Shown: piece after piece, positions 1 to 9,947 of the stretch
Numbering within the stretch: position 1 is the first letter of the stretch
Layout: each line of letters starts with the position of its first letter
DNA from: Leptospira noumeaensis
GTDB taxonomy: Bacteria; Spirochaetota; Leptospiria; Leptospirales; Leptospiraceae
Assembly: GCF_004770765.1 (NCBI RefSeq)
Contig: NZ_RQFK01000014.1
Location: 1 to 64,000 of the forward strand
Direction: 5' to 3'
DNA length: 64,000 nt
Notes under the pieces: model-generated
The model's database searches: none
Seen by the model: only the letters and a program-made list of their open reading frames with translations
What the model was told of the DNA's origin: nothing
Made by a program: the position numbers and the translations under genes

Positions 1-2
1 TC

Positions 3-74
3 AATCACCGTTTCACCATCATTGGGAATGTACACCACAAGTCAATCATCTATTGTAAAAATTGTCCAAGGTAA
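3..74 (+). CDS. possible C-terminal fragment of a gene entering from the left
   Basis: Frame 3 is open from the window edge to a TAA at 72-74 and reads as 23 residues ending in CKNCPR. The residue mix looks protein-like, but 23 residues are too few to identify a family. Frame 1 is also open from the edge to 213 and looks less protein-like (Ser/Thr/Phe-rich), so which frame, if either, is coding cannot be settled here. Bases 214-371 hold no convincing gene. There is a weak promoter-like TTGACC at 299-304, and a GAAGGA ribosome site just before the kinase that starts at 372. Confidence 0.2.
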   Translation, partial: NHRFTIIGNVHHKSIIYCKNCPR

Positions 75-83
75 TTCTTTTTT

Positions 84-127
84 TTTCTCTATCTGGTATC
101 TGAAATTCAGAACAAAAGATAGAGAAA
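84..127. repeat. interrupted inverted repeat
   Basis: An 11-base arm TTTCTCTATCT (84-94) is exactly complementary to AGATAGAGAAA (117-127). A second small hairpin, TCTGAA/TTCAGA (99-104 and 106-111), is nested inside. The T-run lies 5' of the hairpin on the plus strand, so the shape is wrong for an intrinsic terminator in either direction. Function unknown. Confidence 0.4.
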
Positions 128-371
128 CATACTCGGAAAGAGCAAGTTCTACCTGTGGATACTTTATAAAACGAACTTTGTTTCTGCCCAGATACCGGCA
201 GGAACAGAAATAACAACCGTTATGCTTGGATTATTTCATTTTACAGGAATCATCTTACCTATGGTTCTTTCGGATTGAAAAGAATATGAAAATAAAACTT
301 GACCAATTTAAAAATAGGATTCTTTAGATGGTCCATCGTTCTAGGTCAAAGAAAAACAGAGAAGGAAACAT

Positions 372-2606
372 ATGAAATTTATTTCTAAAACACTGTTATT
401 CTTTTGTTTTTTCTTCATAGGTTTTTGTACGAGTGATACAACCCCTATTCCCAAACTAGAAAAGGGAATTCTCAACCTTCGAAATTTTTCCTTTTCTCAA
501 GAGCAAAAATTTTCTTTAGAAGGAGAATGGAAATTTACGCCAAGAGAATTCACACTAACACCAAACGAAAAAAGTATTTTAGTTTCCATACCAGAATTGC
601 CCCATTGGAATTCTTACAACCAGGTTCACAACCAGGAGAAAGTTGGATATGGGATGGGAAGTTATCACTTATCTATCCTCCCACCAAAAGAAAGGGCAAC
701 GCTTGCCATAGATTTTACAGATTTTTTTTCCGATGCAGAAGTATACCAAAACCAATCCAAAATTGGAACGTTTGGTTCTATCAAAAACCCTAATGCCAAC
801 TTCGATATAAAACCTCAATTGATTCGCATTTTACCTTCAGATCAAAATCCAATTGAACTGACTGTATTTGTAAGAAATCGTTTTTATCCATTAGGTGGAA
901 TCCGAATTCCGCCAACGATTGGAGTTTACGAATCACTCAAAACATCTCGAGAAAAAGATATACTCACAAATGCCATCGTTGTGGGTGGTTTTATTTTTTT
1001 AGGATTTTATCAGTTGGGAATGCATTACACAAGAAAGAAGATAAAGGGATCTTTTTATTTTTTCCTTTTTTGTTTTGTCATGTCTCTTCAGATTCTTGCC
1101 GCAGGGCCAAGAATTTTATTCGTATTTTTTGAATCCGTTCCAAGCGAACTAGTATTTCGAATCGATTATTTCACACAATACATTGGAGTGATATTAGGTT
1201 TGAATTATATCCATAGTTTGACCAAGAAATACATCTCAAAAAAGATAATCTATATCTCATCTGGATTGCTCATCATCCCGGCCTGCCTTTCCGTCTTTGG
1301 GTCTATTTACTTGATTACCTCCATCCATCACTACGTTTTGAGTATCATCATCCCAATACTCATTGTCGCATTATACTTAATCGTTAGTTACATTAGAGAC
1401 AAACGTGCGGGATATATCTATTTGGGTTTGTCTGTTATACTAATGATCGGCTTTACTAGCCATGATATTATTTTATCATTACTTCACAAAACGCAGCCAT
1501 TACTACTAAACTATGGATTATTACTTTTTGTTTTTTTTCAGTCCATCTTTTTATCTAAACATATCTCTGGTGAAATAGTTTCCGCAGAATTAAAATTTAA
1601 AGATGCCTTACATCAATTGGTACAATCAGAAAAACTATCTTCCCTAGGTGTCATGGTGGCAAGTGTCGCACATGAAATTAACTCACCGCTCAGTGCCGTT
1701 ATTATGACGAGTGACTCCATTCGAGATGACATCTCAACATTCTTTAAGGAATTACCTTATTATGAACCAATCCCCAAAGACTGTTACCCAATTTTAATTT
1801 CCCTAGTGGAGTATTCACTTTCACAGGTAGAACTTTTATCCGGAAAAGAATACCGAGAACAAAAACAAAAGATCAGCCAAAACTTAGAGACACTTGGAAT
1901 CAATGATACAACAAGGGTTTCAGAATTGTTGGTTTGTTTGGGTTTAAAGGAAATTCCTAAAGAATGGATTTCCGTTTTTTCGGAAAAAAGATCTGATTCC
2001 CTCCTTGTGTTGGCAGAAAAAGTGGTGCGCATCCTTCAAGGCACAAACACCATCCAAACTGCGGCAAATAGAGCCATAAAAATTGCCCAAGCATTAAAAA
2101 ACTTCACACACTTTGATCCGAAAGCCGAAAAACAATCCATTCATCTCTCCGATTCGATTCAAAACATCATTGCCATTCTTGGAGGATACATCAAACAAGG
2201 AATTCAAATCTCAACAATTTCAGAAACAATTCCACCTATAGACTGTTATCCGGATGAACTAAACCAAGTTTGGTCGAACTTATTACAAAATGCCATCCAA
2301 TCAACGAATGGAAAAGGAGAAATAAAAATAGAAATTGGACAAACGAGTTTGCAGAACGAACCTTTTGCATTTGTTTCCATTCAAGATTCTGGCCCAGGGA
2401 TCCCTGAGGATATTATTGGAAAAATTTTTGATCCTTTTTTTACAACAAAACCAGTGGGACAAGGCACAGGACTTGGACTTTATATTTCCAAACAAGTCAT
2501 TGAAAAACATAGAGGCATCATTGAAGTTCATTCGAAACCTAAAGAAACTAAATTTATCGTGTATCTTCCGTATGTTTCCAAGGATAACGATATGAAATTA
2601 AGTTAG
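372..2606 (+). CDS. 7TMR-DISM sensor histidine kinase (orphan)
   Basis: Membrane sensor kinase of 744 residues. It starts with a hydrophobic leader carrying a lipobox-like FIGFC (Cys19), so it may be a lipoprotein or have an uncleaved leader. Residues about 30-190 look like the 7TMR-DISM extracellular beta-sandwich. About 200-395 contain seven hydrophobic helices. The H-box [12 protein letters not shown] puts the phospho-acceptor at His434. The ATP-binding domain has an N-box near NLLQNAIQS, then DSGPGIPE and GQGTGLGL. About 110 residues separate the H-box from the second DHp helix ([13 protein letters not shown]); I recognise the same insert from cyanobacterial hybrid kinases. There is no response regulator next to it, so its partner is unknown. 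ATG with GAAGGA upstream supports the start. Confidence 0.85.
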   Translation: MKFISKTLLFFCFFFIGFCTSDTTPIPKLEKGILNLRNFSFSQEQKFSLEGEWKFTPREFTLTPNEKSILVSIPELPHWNSYNQVHNQEKVGYGMGSYHLSILPPKERATLAIDFTDFFSDAEVYQNQSKIGTFGSIKNPNANFDIKPQLIRILPSDQNPIELTVFVRNRFYPLGGIRIPPTIGVYESLKTSREKDILTNAIVVGGFIFLGFYQLGMHYTRKKIKGSFYFFLFCFVMSLQILAAGPRILFVFFESVPSELVFRIDYFTQYIGVILGLNYIHSLTKKYISKKIIYISSGLLIIPACLSVFGSIYLITSIHHYVLSIIIPILIVALYLIVSYIRDKRAGYIYLGLSVILMIGFTSHDIILSLLHKTQPLLLNYGLLLFVFFQSIFLSKHISGEIVSAELKFKDALHQLVQSEKLSSLGVMVASVAHEINSPLSAVIMTSDSIRDDISTFFKELPYYEPIPKDCYPILISLVEYSLSQVELLSGKEYREQKQKISQNLETLGINDTTRVSELLVCLGLKEIPKEWISVFSEKRSDSLLVLAEKVVRILQGTNTIQTAANRAIKIAQALKNFTHFDPKAEKQSIHLSDSIQNIIAILGGYIKQGIQISTISETIPPIDCYPDELNQVWSNLLQNAIQSTNGKGEIKIEIGQTSLQNEPFAFVSIQDSGPGIPEDIIGKIFDPFFTTKPVGQGTGLGLYISKQVIEKHRGIIEVHSKPKETKFIVYLPYVSKDNDMKLS

Positions 2607-2634
2607 TTTCTAGTTTGAAAATTTTAAAATTATC

Positions 2635-4317
2635 CTATTTTGGATCTGGCAACCGAAAACTAACAATCGTTCCCTTCCCCTTTTCGCTTGTGGCCCAGAT
2701 TTCACCACCATGCAATTTGATAAATTCATTACAAAGAATAAGACCAAGACCTGTTCCCTTTTCACCTTCTAATCCAATACTGGTCACCTGGGCATCCACA
2801 CGAAATAATTTTTCTAAATCCGAACTATCCATACCAATTCCATTGTCATGGCATTCCACTCGAATTCCATCTTCATCTTGTTTAGCGATGATTCTAATTT
2901 CCCCATTTTCATTTGTGAATTTAATCGAATTTGTAATTAGATTTCTAAGTACAGCCTGGATCATTTCTGAATCGGCATATACATAGGCTAAGGCGGAAGG
3001 GATATCTAAGGTAATACGAATTGATTTTTTTTTGATCAAAGACTCTACTTGGTCAACGATCTTTGTGACAAGACTCAAAAGGTTAATTTGTTTAGGACGG
3101 AAAGGCATATTCCCAGTTTGAGTCCTGGCCCAATCCAAAAGTTGTTCTAAAAGACCATACAACATAGATGCAGAATTTTGAATTTCAAATATGGTATCTT
3201 TTTTTTCTGCATTGGAATGTGAGTCAAAATCTTCATAAAGAAGTTCTGTTAATTGTTTGAATGCACCCAGCGGATTTCTTAAATCATGAGCAATGATAGA
3301 AAAAAATATGTCTTTGGTTCTGTTGGATTCACTAAGTAATTTTTCTGAATTGTGTAAGGCTTCAATGGCTTTGTTCTTTTCAAAAACTTGTTTTCTAAGT
3401 AATTTGGTTCGGTCAAAAACCTTTTTTTCTAATTCAAAACGGTAAGTGATCAAACGTTGGTATTGCAGTGTGATAAACTCAGACAAAATTGAAAACGGAA
3501 TGAGGAAAGAAATTAAATAAATATAAGAATCAAATACCCCTGGGTATACAAATGGCCCCACTCCCATCCTTGTCATAAGGATACTGGAAAGATACAAAAG
3601 AAAAACACCTAAGGTTACTCCTCGGATTTGAAACCGATAACCTAAATAAATCAAAATCAAAAAAGATAAAAAGAAAAGATAAGGAAAGTGATAAACAATA
3701 ACCGCTTGTACTAAGATAAAAGCAGTTGTCCATAAGATGAGTTTGATGGATAAATCCTCTAATTGGAATTTCCTCCATGCCATAAAAAATGGAACGGTAA
3801 TAAAAATCCCAATGGTGTCCCCAAAAATGATTACAATCAAAGTGCGAACGATTTCAGAATTATTTAGTTTATAAAAATACCCGAAGGAATAGAGAACTCC
3901 ACCTAAACATAAAATGGAAATTACACTCGAAAGAAAGGAAACATAAGTAACAAAATAAAAATTATCTTTTGCGGAATTAAGACTCTTGCGAATTTTTTTA
4001 ATCCAAAAAGTATATGCCAGAGCAGATTGGAATGTGTCCACTCCTGCTGTCAGGCAAATACTGAGATACAAATCAAACTGGCTTAAATTGTGATGACTAC
4101 TGATTAGGCCATCTTTGTTGGAAAGAAAACTTGCCAACCAAACCACTGGTAAAAACCAATATCCAAAAAACAAACAACCAATGAGTCCAATTCCAGAAGG
4201 GATCCAGAGGACTGCCAGGTTCACTGGTTGGAAGGCAAAGTATTCCATCCCTAATTTGGCAGTTCCAATATAGAGGAGAAATAAAATGAATGCCTTTAGG
4301 AATTGCTTCCAGTTCAT
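2635..4317 (-). CDS. MASE1-domain sensor histidine kinase (orphan)
   Basis: The N-terminal 290 residues are a multi-helix membrane region of MASE1 type (YIGTAKLGMEYFAF, LWIPSGIGL near the start). A short coiled linker follows, then HisKA with IIAHDLRNPLGA (His344 counting from the chosen start) and a HATPase_c domain with N-box NLITNSIKFT, CHDNGIGM and GEKGTGLGL. It is therefore expected to autophosphorylate at the inner membrane in response to an unknown signal. A TTG at 4341 would add eight residues, but neither start has a clear ribosome site, so I prefer the ATG. It is convergent with the previous kinase, 28 bases apart, and has no neighbouring response regulator. Confidence 0.82.
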   Translation of the reverse strand: MNWKQFLKAFILFLLYIGTAKLGMEYFAFQPVNLAVLWIPSGIGLIGCLFFGYWFLPVVWLASFLSNKDGLISSHHNLSQFDLYLSICLTAGVDTFQSALAYTFWIKKIRKSLNSAKDNFYFVTYVSFLSSVISILCLGGVLYSFGYFYKLNNSEIVRTLIVIIFGDTIGIFITVPFFMAWRKFQLEDLSIKLILWTTAFILVQAVIVYHFPYLFFLSFLILIYLGYRFQIRGVTLGVFLLYLSSILMTRMGVGPFVYPGVFDSYIYLISFLIPFSILSEFITLQYQRLITYRFELEKKVFDRTKLLRKQVFEKNKAIEALHNSEKLLSESNRTKDIFFSIIAHDLRNPLGAFKQLTELLYEDFDSHSNAEKKDTIFEIQNSASMLYGLLEQLLDWARTQTGNMPFRPKQINLLSLVTKIVDQVESLIKKKSIRITLDIPSALAYVYADSEMIQAVLRNLITNSIKFTNENGEIRIIAKQDEDGIRVECHDNGIGMDSSDLEKLFRVDAQVTSIGLEGEKGTGLGLILCNEFIKLHGGEIWATSEKGKGTIVSFRLPDPK

Positions 4318-4448
4318 GCGGATAGAATAAACGAAGGACAATTAGAGAAAAGCGAAATTATCTTTGAATTTCCTCTATTATGTAAGGAATACCCCAAATA
4401 CAGAAGAGGATTCTTATCAAGGGATTTAGAAGGTATAAAAATCCTAGA

Positions 4449-5207
4449 CTAATTTCCAGACAAAAGAGACTTAAAATCGCTACTTATGTCTTTACTTTTC
4501 ATAAAGTAAGTGCCAATTAACATTGAATCGACGATTCCTTTATATTTTTGCCAATCGGCGTAACTTTCTATTCCCGATTCGGCAACACGAATGATGGACT
4601 CATCTAATTCAGGAGCAATTTCCTCTATTAGATTTTTATGAATTTCGAATGTGTCTAGATCTCTAGTATTGATACCAATGGTTGTGGCACCAGCATCCAG
4701 TGCCGTTTTTACTTCTTCTCGGTTGTGAGTTTCAACAAGTATTGAAAGACCCAAATCTTTAGCATACCGATGTAGAGAAGTTAGATCTTTGGGAGATAGG
4801 ATTCGCACAATGAGTAAAATCGCCGAAGCTCCATAAGCGTAAGCTTCATCAATTTGTATTGGATCAATGATAAAATCCTTTCTGATCACAGGGATAGAAA
4901 CGGACTCAGCTACTGCTTTGAGGTCACCCAAAGAGCCAAAAAAATATTGGGAATCCGTGAGAACAGAGATGGCGCCAGCACCTGAAGATTCATAAATAGA
5001 CGCGATTTCTACGGGAAAATAGTCGGGCCTTAGGATTCCAGAACTGGGGCTTCCTTTTTTACATTCAGCAATGACAGAAATGGAATTTGTTTTGAGTTGG
5101 GATTCCCAAGGTCTTAAGGGAAGGATCCGAGGAGGAAGCTTTTTCCCCCTGGCCAAACGAACTTCCTCGTGTTTGGTCTCAACTATCTTATGTAAGATAG
5201 GATTCAA
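4449..5207 (-). CDS. trpC: indole-3-glycerol phosphate synthase
   Basis: Catalyses ring closure of CdRP to indole-3-glycerol phosphate in tryptophan synthesis. At 252 residues it is a normal-length TIM barrel. Family motifs are visible in order: LHKIVETKHEEV, IAECKKGSPSSG (catalytic Lys and Glu), VIRKDFIID, LVETHNREEV, IGINTRDL, VAESGI. It starts at TTG; AAAAGGAG sits five to six bases before it, a strong ribosome site, and no ATG is available. It follows the STAS gene by 11 bases on the same strand, so the two are probably co-transcribed. No other trp genes are nearby. Confidence 0.93.
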   Translation of the reverse strand: MNPILHKIVETKHEEVRLARGKKLPPRILPLRPWESQLKTNSISVIAECKKGSPSSGILRPDYFPVEIASIYESSGAGAISVLTDSQYFFGSLGDLKAVAESVSIPVIRKDFIIDPIQIDEAYAYGASAILLIVRILSPKDLTSLHRYAKDLGLSILVETHNREEVKTALDAGATTIGINTRDLDTFEIHKNLIEEIAPELDESIIRVAESGIESYADWQKYKGIVDSMLIGTYFMKSKDISSDFKSLLSGN

Positions 5208-5218
5208 AGAGACTCCTT

Positions 5219-5563
5219 TTAAAATGCTTTTAATGCAGCATCTTCTGAGTCGTAAATATCAAAAAGAGAAGTAAGTTCGATTACGTCAAAAATACGTTTA
5301 ACAGCGGGTTTGATATTAGAAATTTTTAAGGAACCGTCTTTGGAATTGAGTTTGCGAAGGGTTGAGATACAAGCTCGGAACCCAGAAGAAGACATGTATT
5401 CCACATCTTTCATGTTTAATAGAACCTTTCTATGCCCAGCATTATCGATGAGTTCCATTAGGCCCTCTTCCACTTCATTTGCCACAGAAACGTCCAATCG
5501 ACCTTCCAGATATACAACCAGTTTTCCGTCTTTCACTTCGTGTTTCAGCACCGATTTACCCAA
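5219..5563 (-). CDS. STAS-domain anti-sigma factor antagonist
   Basis: A single STAS domain of 114 residues, the size of SpoIIAA/RsbV-type proteins. The loop MSSSGFRAC matches the region whose serine is phosphorylated by the partner kinase in that family (the family DSSG appears here as SSSG). Such proteins release a sigma factor or another effector from an anti-sigma kinase; no such kinase or phosphatase is adjacent. The start is uncertain: TTG at 5563 with AGG touching it, or GTG at 5551. It is the first gene of a likely two-gene unit with trpC and is head-to-head with murD. Confidence 0.85.
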   Translation of the reverse strand: MGKSVLKHEVKDGKLVVYLEGRLDVSVANEVEEGLMELIDNAGHRKVLLNMKDVEYMSSSGFRACISTLRKLNSKDGSLKISNIKPAVKRIFDVIELTSLFDIYDSEDAALKAF

Positions 5564-5611
5564 CCTGATATGATTTTACAAAATCATCGTATTTTAGCGG
5601 ACTGTCAATCA

Positions 5612-7006
5612 ATGTTTTCTGAATCCATTCCAACGCCATCCGACCTCGACCAGTTCCAAAATTTCCTGATTTTAGGAGGTGGATCCTCTGGTGATTCCTC
5701 AGCCAGGTTATTATCTTCTCTCGGAAAACGTTGTATCTTGGCAGACCAATTTCCCGAACGTGCCAATTCAAGTTTATATGTTTCTGTTTTGTCAGACAAT
5801 CACCCACAGGAAATTTTAAAAGAAATCCATTGTATCATCAAAAGTCCTGGTGTCTTGCCGAATCATCCTATCTTAGAAGAAGCAAAAAAAAATGAAATCC
5901 CCGTTTATAGTGAAATTTGTTTGGCTCGCATTTTTTACAAAGGACCAATCATCGGAATTACAGGGACCGATGGAAAGTCGACCACTACAGCCCTCACCTA
6001 TCACATTCTAAAATCAAAATTTCCAAATTCAAAGATGGGTGGAAATATCGGAGTTCCATTCACTTCCTTTTGTATGGAACCACTCGATCTCGTTGTCCTC
6101 GAACTTTCCAGTTACCAATTAGAAGATTCACCTAACTTAGAATTAACTTCATCTGCTATTTTAAATTTAGCCTCAGACCATTTGGAAAGGCATAAAACCA
6201 TGGAATCTTATGCAAAGGCAAAATGGAAAATTCAAAACTTAAACAATCCAAACCATAAAGCTTTTGTGAGTCCTAACTTTTTAAATTTTATTAAAACGGA
6301 AAATACCAATCACCAAAATTTATTTTTGGTTGGTGAAAACAAAAATTACTCTGTGAGTTTAGATCCGAATCAAATTCACACACCGAGTTTTGTTTATGAT
6401 GCCTCTTCCTTTCCTTTGAAAGGGAAACACAATTTGATGAATTTATGTTTTGCCATTGCCCTATGTGAAACCATGGATATGAATGAGAAAGAAATCCAAA
6501 ACGGATTTGAATCCTTTACTGGACTTCCCCATAGATTTAAAAAAGTAGATAACTCAGGATTTCAAAAACAATACCAAAACATTCATTTCATCAATGACTC
6601 CAAATCCACTAACTTACATTCAATGCTTTCGGGAATTTCTGGATTTAAAAAGGGAGACGGCTTGTTTTTGATTTTGGGTGGGATTCCCAAATCAGAACCA
6701 ATAAATCCACTCATCCAGCGTTTGAAAGAATTAAACAATCCAATTTGGGTTTATGGAAAAGCAGTGGAAGTTTGGAAAACAGAGTTGGAAAAAATGGATT
6801 TTCCCATCCATTACTTTCCAGACCTTCCCACTCTCCTTGGCCATCTAAAACAAACTATCGATATAGAATTGGAAAACCATTTGGAAAAGGAATCCCAATC
6901 CTTATCTGTAATTTTTTCACCGGCTGGTGCCAGTTTTGATTTGTATAAAAATTTTGAGGAAAGAGGAAATCATTTTGAATCTATACTCAAACAAATATTT
7001 TCATAA
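5612..7006 (+). CDS. murD: UDP-N-acetylmuramoyl-L-alanine--D-glutamate ligase
   Basis: Adds D-glutamate to UDP-MurNAc-L-Ala in the cytoplasmic stage of peptidoglycan synthesis. An N-terminal Rossmann-like domain (NFLILGGGSSG) precedes the Mur ligase ATP site GITGTDGKSTTT, then ELSSYQLE, NLASDHLERH and the C-terminal domain with FTGLPHRFK and INDSKSTN, all typical of MurD. The ATG at 5612 leaves 464 residues and puts the Rossmann domain near the N-terminus. In-frame starts at 5540 (GTG) and 5570 (ATG) would overlap or abut the divergent STAS gene. It is convergent with fabI, only two bases apart. Confidence 0.9.
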   Translation: MFSESIPTPSDLDQFQNFLILGGGSSGDSSARLLSSLGKRCILADQFPERANSSLYVSVLSDNHPQEILKEIHCIIKSPGVLPNHPILEEAKKNEIPVYSEICLARIFYKGPIIGITGTDGKSTTTALTYHILKSKFPNSKMGGNIGVPFTSFCMEPLDLVVLELSSYQLEDSPNLELTSSAILNLASDHLERHKTMESYAKAKWKIQNLNNPNHKAFVSPNFLNFIKTENTNHQNLFLVGENKNYSVSLDPNQIHTPSFVYDASSFPLKGKHNLMNLCFAIALCETMDMNEKEIQNGFESFTGLPHRFKKVDNSGFQKQYQNIHFINDSKSTNLHSMLSGISGFKKGDGLFLILGGIPKSEPINPLIQRLKELNNPIWVYGKAVEVWKTELEKMDFPIHYFPDLPTLLGHLKQTIDIELENHLEKESQSLSVIFSPAGASFDLYKNFEERGNHFESILKQIFS

Positions 7007-7008
7007 GT

Positions 7009-7845
7009 TTAACCACGGATATGGTAACCACCATCCACATGGCGGATTTCCCCTGTGATTCGGTTACCAGGTCGAAACAAATAAGCTACTTCTTCTGCTA
7101 AATCTTTTGCAGATGCATTTCCTAAAGGAGCCATTTGTTCACAGTTGTTTTCTGCTTGTTCTAAACCTTCGATCGCTGAACCGGCCTTACTTGCCCTGTA
7201 GGGAGAAAATCGAATGGCATTCACTTGGACTTGTATTTCTTTACCAAGTTCCATGGCCATTTCTTTCACAAGTCTCTCTAACGCAGATTTGGCGATCCCA
7301 ATGTTTTTGTAAGGATGTGAGACTATTTTTTCTGCACCTAAATAACTCAGGGCCACAATAGATCCTTTTTTGGCTAATAAATTTCTCTGGTATAAACTTT
7401 GGGTTAGAGCAAGAAGTGAAAAGGCAGATACGTTCATTGCATCCATAAATTCTTCCCGGGAAACCGTCATAATTGGTTTTACTTTTCCTTGGCGAATGGT
7501 TTTATCCATGGCAATAGAATGTAAAAGAGCGTGTACACTTATTTGACTCGTTTGTAAAAAATCGGCAAAAGAATCTATATTTGCTTGGATGGTCACATCC
7601 AAAGGATAAGTGATCACATCATCACCTAACTCTTTTTTAACGGTTTGAGTAAAATCCGAGTAAGTCCTTTCTAAAAAAGAATACCCTGCTTCAGATAAAT
7701 TTTGATGAAACTCCGTTTTACCAAGCCCAGTGCATATTAATTTGGCACCAAGTTGTTTGCATTCTTTTGCGATGACAAGTGCGAGTGATGACGAATCCGT
7801 AATCCCTGTGATGATTACGGTTTTACCTTCTAATTGATAATCCAT
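7009..7845 (-). CDS. fabI: enoyl-[acyl-carrier-protein] reductase
   Basis: NADH-dependent reductase of the last step in each fatty acid elongation cycle. The 278 residues form a short-chain-dehydrogenase fold. GKTVIITGITDSSSLA is the FabI-type cofactor loop. The catalytic region ALSYLGAEK followed by Y-KNIGIA-K gives the Tyr-x6-Lys pair. The C-terminus GNRITGEIRHVDGGYHI is typical. ATG is preceded by GGAGAGGG, a strong ribosome site. It lies 72 bases downstream of the HD-GYP gene on the same strand, without an obvious terminator between them. Confidence 0.93.
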   Translation of the reverse strand: MDYQLEGKTVIITGITDSSSLALVIAKECKQLGAKLICTGLGKTEFHQNLSEAGYSFLERTYSDFTQTVKKELGDDVITYPLDVTIQANIDSFADFLQTSQISVHALLHSIAMDKTIRQGKVKPIMTVSREEFMDAMNVSAFSLLALTQSLYQRNLLAKKGSIVALSYLGAEKIVSHPYKNIGIAKSALERLVKEMAMELGKEIQVQVNAIRFSPYRASKAGSAIEGLEQAENNCEQMAPLGNASAKDLAEEVAYLFRPGNRITGEIRHVDGGYHIRG

Positions 7846-7917
7846 TTTTACCCTCTCCGTTTAGACCAAAATCGGTTTAAAAAGGAGAAGAAATGCGAAG
7901 TTTTTTTCGTGCTTTAT

Positions 7918-9891
7918 TTATCGTTTGTGCAAGATTTTTTCATAGGATTGGCTACCAATAAAAATATCCAAAAGGTCCCCATCGATGTGTTGGTCTCTCA
8001 CTTCCATCTTTAAAATATCAAAGGCTCTTTCCAGAGGCACAGCCTTTTTATAAGGACGGTCTTGGTCGGTCAGCGCATCAAAGATATCGGCAATGGCCAT
8101 CATTTTGGCCTGTACTGGGATCTCAACCGCTGAGAGTCCTCTGGGATACCCTGACCCATTTAATTTTTCATGGTGGCCGTGAGCAATGGCAGGAACCATT
8201 TTGAGTTCTCTTGTCCATGGAATTTTTGATAAAAATTGGAAGGTATGTTCTACGTGAGATTCAATTTCTCTTCTTTCTTCAAAGTCGAGAGATCCACGCC
8301 GAATGGATAAAAAATTAAACTCTCGCGGCATAAGTAAACTGAGCTGGTTCCCTTCTGTTGTGTGATAACTCATTTTAGAAATTTCTTCTAAAAAGTTGGA
8401 ATTCCCTTCTTCTAAAATGGAAGGTTCATTGGATTCGGAAATTACTCGAACCATTTCTTCCAATTTATCTTTTTCCAAACTGTATTCGAGTTGGATTGAT
8501 TTTTCAAACTCCGGATAACCGTTGTTACCATGTTTTTTTAAGTATTCAATTTTTTTCTGGGAAAGTCCTGCTTCAACATCTTTTAAGATAAACTGAAAAC
8601 GCCATCGAATTAAATCCAATTCGTAGTCTTCTAGTTTTTTGGCTTTGACAAGAACCTTTTCCCGAACACCAACCTTTCCAAAATCATGAAGTAAAGATGC
8701 GTATCTTATTTCTTTGACCTGTGATTCATTAAAATGAACATCTTTAAATCTTCCGACTTGGATTTCATTTACGGACTCAGCAAGGCCGACTGTATACTGA
8801 GCCACTCGGAAAGAGTGACCAGAAGTAGTTGGATCCCTAGATTCAATCGCGGAAACACTCGCCGTAACAAATCCTTCAAACAAAGTTTCAATATCATGAA
8901 CCAAATTATTATTTTGGATGGCAACTGCAGCTTGTCCTGCCACAGCCATCACCAGTTCCTCTGAATATTTATCATATTCTAAGATGGAATTGGTTTTCAT
9001 TTCTTCTAAATTGAGTTTCGTTTGAAAATTTTTCTTACGATTGATGAGTTGGATGACACCCACAACTTCATCGTGATGGTCCTTCATAGGAACCACGAGC
9101 ATGGATTTTGAATAATAATTACTCATTTTATCAAAATCACTATTAAACTTATACTCCTCTTTGCCGGACAATTCGTACACATTAGGAATGTTCAGTTGTT
9201 TCCCAGTAAATGCAACATAACCGGCGATACTCTTTTTATTGATGGGTAAAATAAATTCATCAGAATTCAAATCCAAGGCTGAGATTTTGAATCTTAGATT
9301 TCTTGGGTTTCCTCTTTCGTCCTTTTCGACTAAATACAGGGAACCAGAATCGGAATTAGAAATTTCACGTGCTGAGTTTAGAATATCACGGAGTAATTTG
9401 GTAAAATCTTTTTCGTTGGCAAGACTAATCCCAATCCTTGTGAGTTTAGAAATTTCATTTGTTGAAACATTGATCCGTTTTTGTAATTCAAATTTGTCTA
9501 CAACCATCTGGAGACTGGTAAAAGCATTGGCCAGAGCTTTGACCAAAAAAACCAGAGGTGCATCATCCGGAACATTCGTAAAAAATAAATCTTCTTCAAT
9601 GTTTAGAGCAATGTATCCCGTATAATCAATGGGTGCCCTAACAATAAAACTAGACATGATCGTCGGTTGGTTCTTTAGAAATTGGTGGATCTCTTGGTGT
9701 TTGGATTCTAGTTCATACCGAGAGATATAGAATAATACTTTGGCTATGCGGCCATGCGAATCAACTTCGATCTGATCTAGATCTGCTAAGGTCAAAACCT
9801 TAGCTTTGATTTTTTTGGAATAATCGGCAATTTTGCCTTCAAAAAAAGGGTCATCTGTGATGATGAATTGTGTATCCGGAGATTTGGTCAC
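7918..9891 (-). CDS. GAF and HD-GYP domain phosphodiesterase
   Basis: Probable cyclic-di-GMP phosphodiesterase of 657 residues from the GTG at 9891. Residues 1-150 are uncharacterised. About 150-325 resemble a GAF sensor domain. The HD-GYP part begins near 345 ([15 protein letters not shown]), has HDFGK at 402-406 and [11 protein letters not shown] at 573-583, then [13 protein letters not shown]. Roughly 115 extra residues (about 420-535) separate the HD motif from the block that leads to GYP. The frame stays open further upstream, but that stretch overlaps the membrane-protein gene and is phenylalanine-rich, so I treat it as a shadow. No ATG exists near the start and no clear ribosome site, so the exact N-terminus is uncertain. 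Confidence 0.85.
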   Translation of the reverse strand: MTKSPDTQFIITDDPFFEGKIADYSKKIKAKVLTLADLDQIEVDSHGRIAKVLFYISRYELESKHQEIHQFLKNQPTIMSSFIVRAPIDYTGYIALNIEEDLFFTNVPDDAPLVFLVKALANAFTSLQMVVDKFELQKRINVSTNEISKLTRIGISLANEKDFTKLLRDILNSAREISNSDSGSLYLVEKDERGNPRNLRFKISALDLNSDEFILPINKKSIAGYVAFTGKQLNIPNVYELSGKEEYKFNSDFDKMSNYYSKSMLVVPMKDHHDEVVGVIQLINRKKNFQTKLNLEEMKTNSILEYDKYSEELVMAVAGQAAVAIQNNNLVHDIETLFEGFVTASVSAIESRDPTTSGHSFRVAQYTVGLAESVNEIQVGRFKDVHFNESQVKEIRYASLLHDFGKVGVREKVLVKAKKLEDYELDLIRWRFQFILKDVEAGLSQKKIEYLKKHGNNGYPEFEKSIQLEYSLEKDKLEEMVRVISESNEPSILEEGNSNFLEEISKMSYHTTEGNQLSLLMPREFNFLSIRRGSLDFEERREIESHVEHTFQFLSKIPWTRELKMVPAIAHGHHEKLNGSGYPRGLSAVEIPVQAKMMAIADIFDALTDQDRPYKKAVPLERAFDILKMEVRDQHIDGDLLDIFIGSQSYEKILHKR

Positions 9892-9947
9892 AAATTTACT
9901 ATCGACATGAAAAAATCGACTGTCGATTGTTTTTTTGAAAATGAATC

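Noticed and set aside
84..127. Intrinsic terminator at the left edge
   Set aside because: The hairpin is preceded by T and followed by A, opposite to what a terminator needs on either strand.
22..213. 63-codon ORF at the left edge
   Set aside because: Composition is unlike a protein and an inverted repeat runs through it; a different frame (3-74) is at least as likely to be the end of a real gene.
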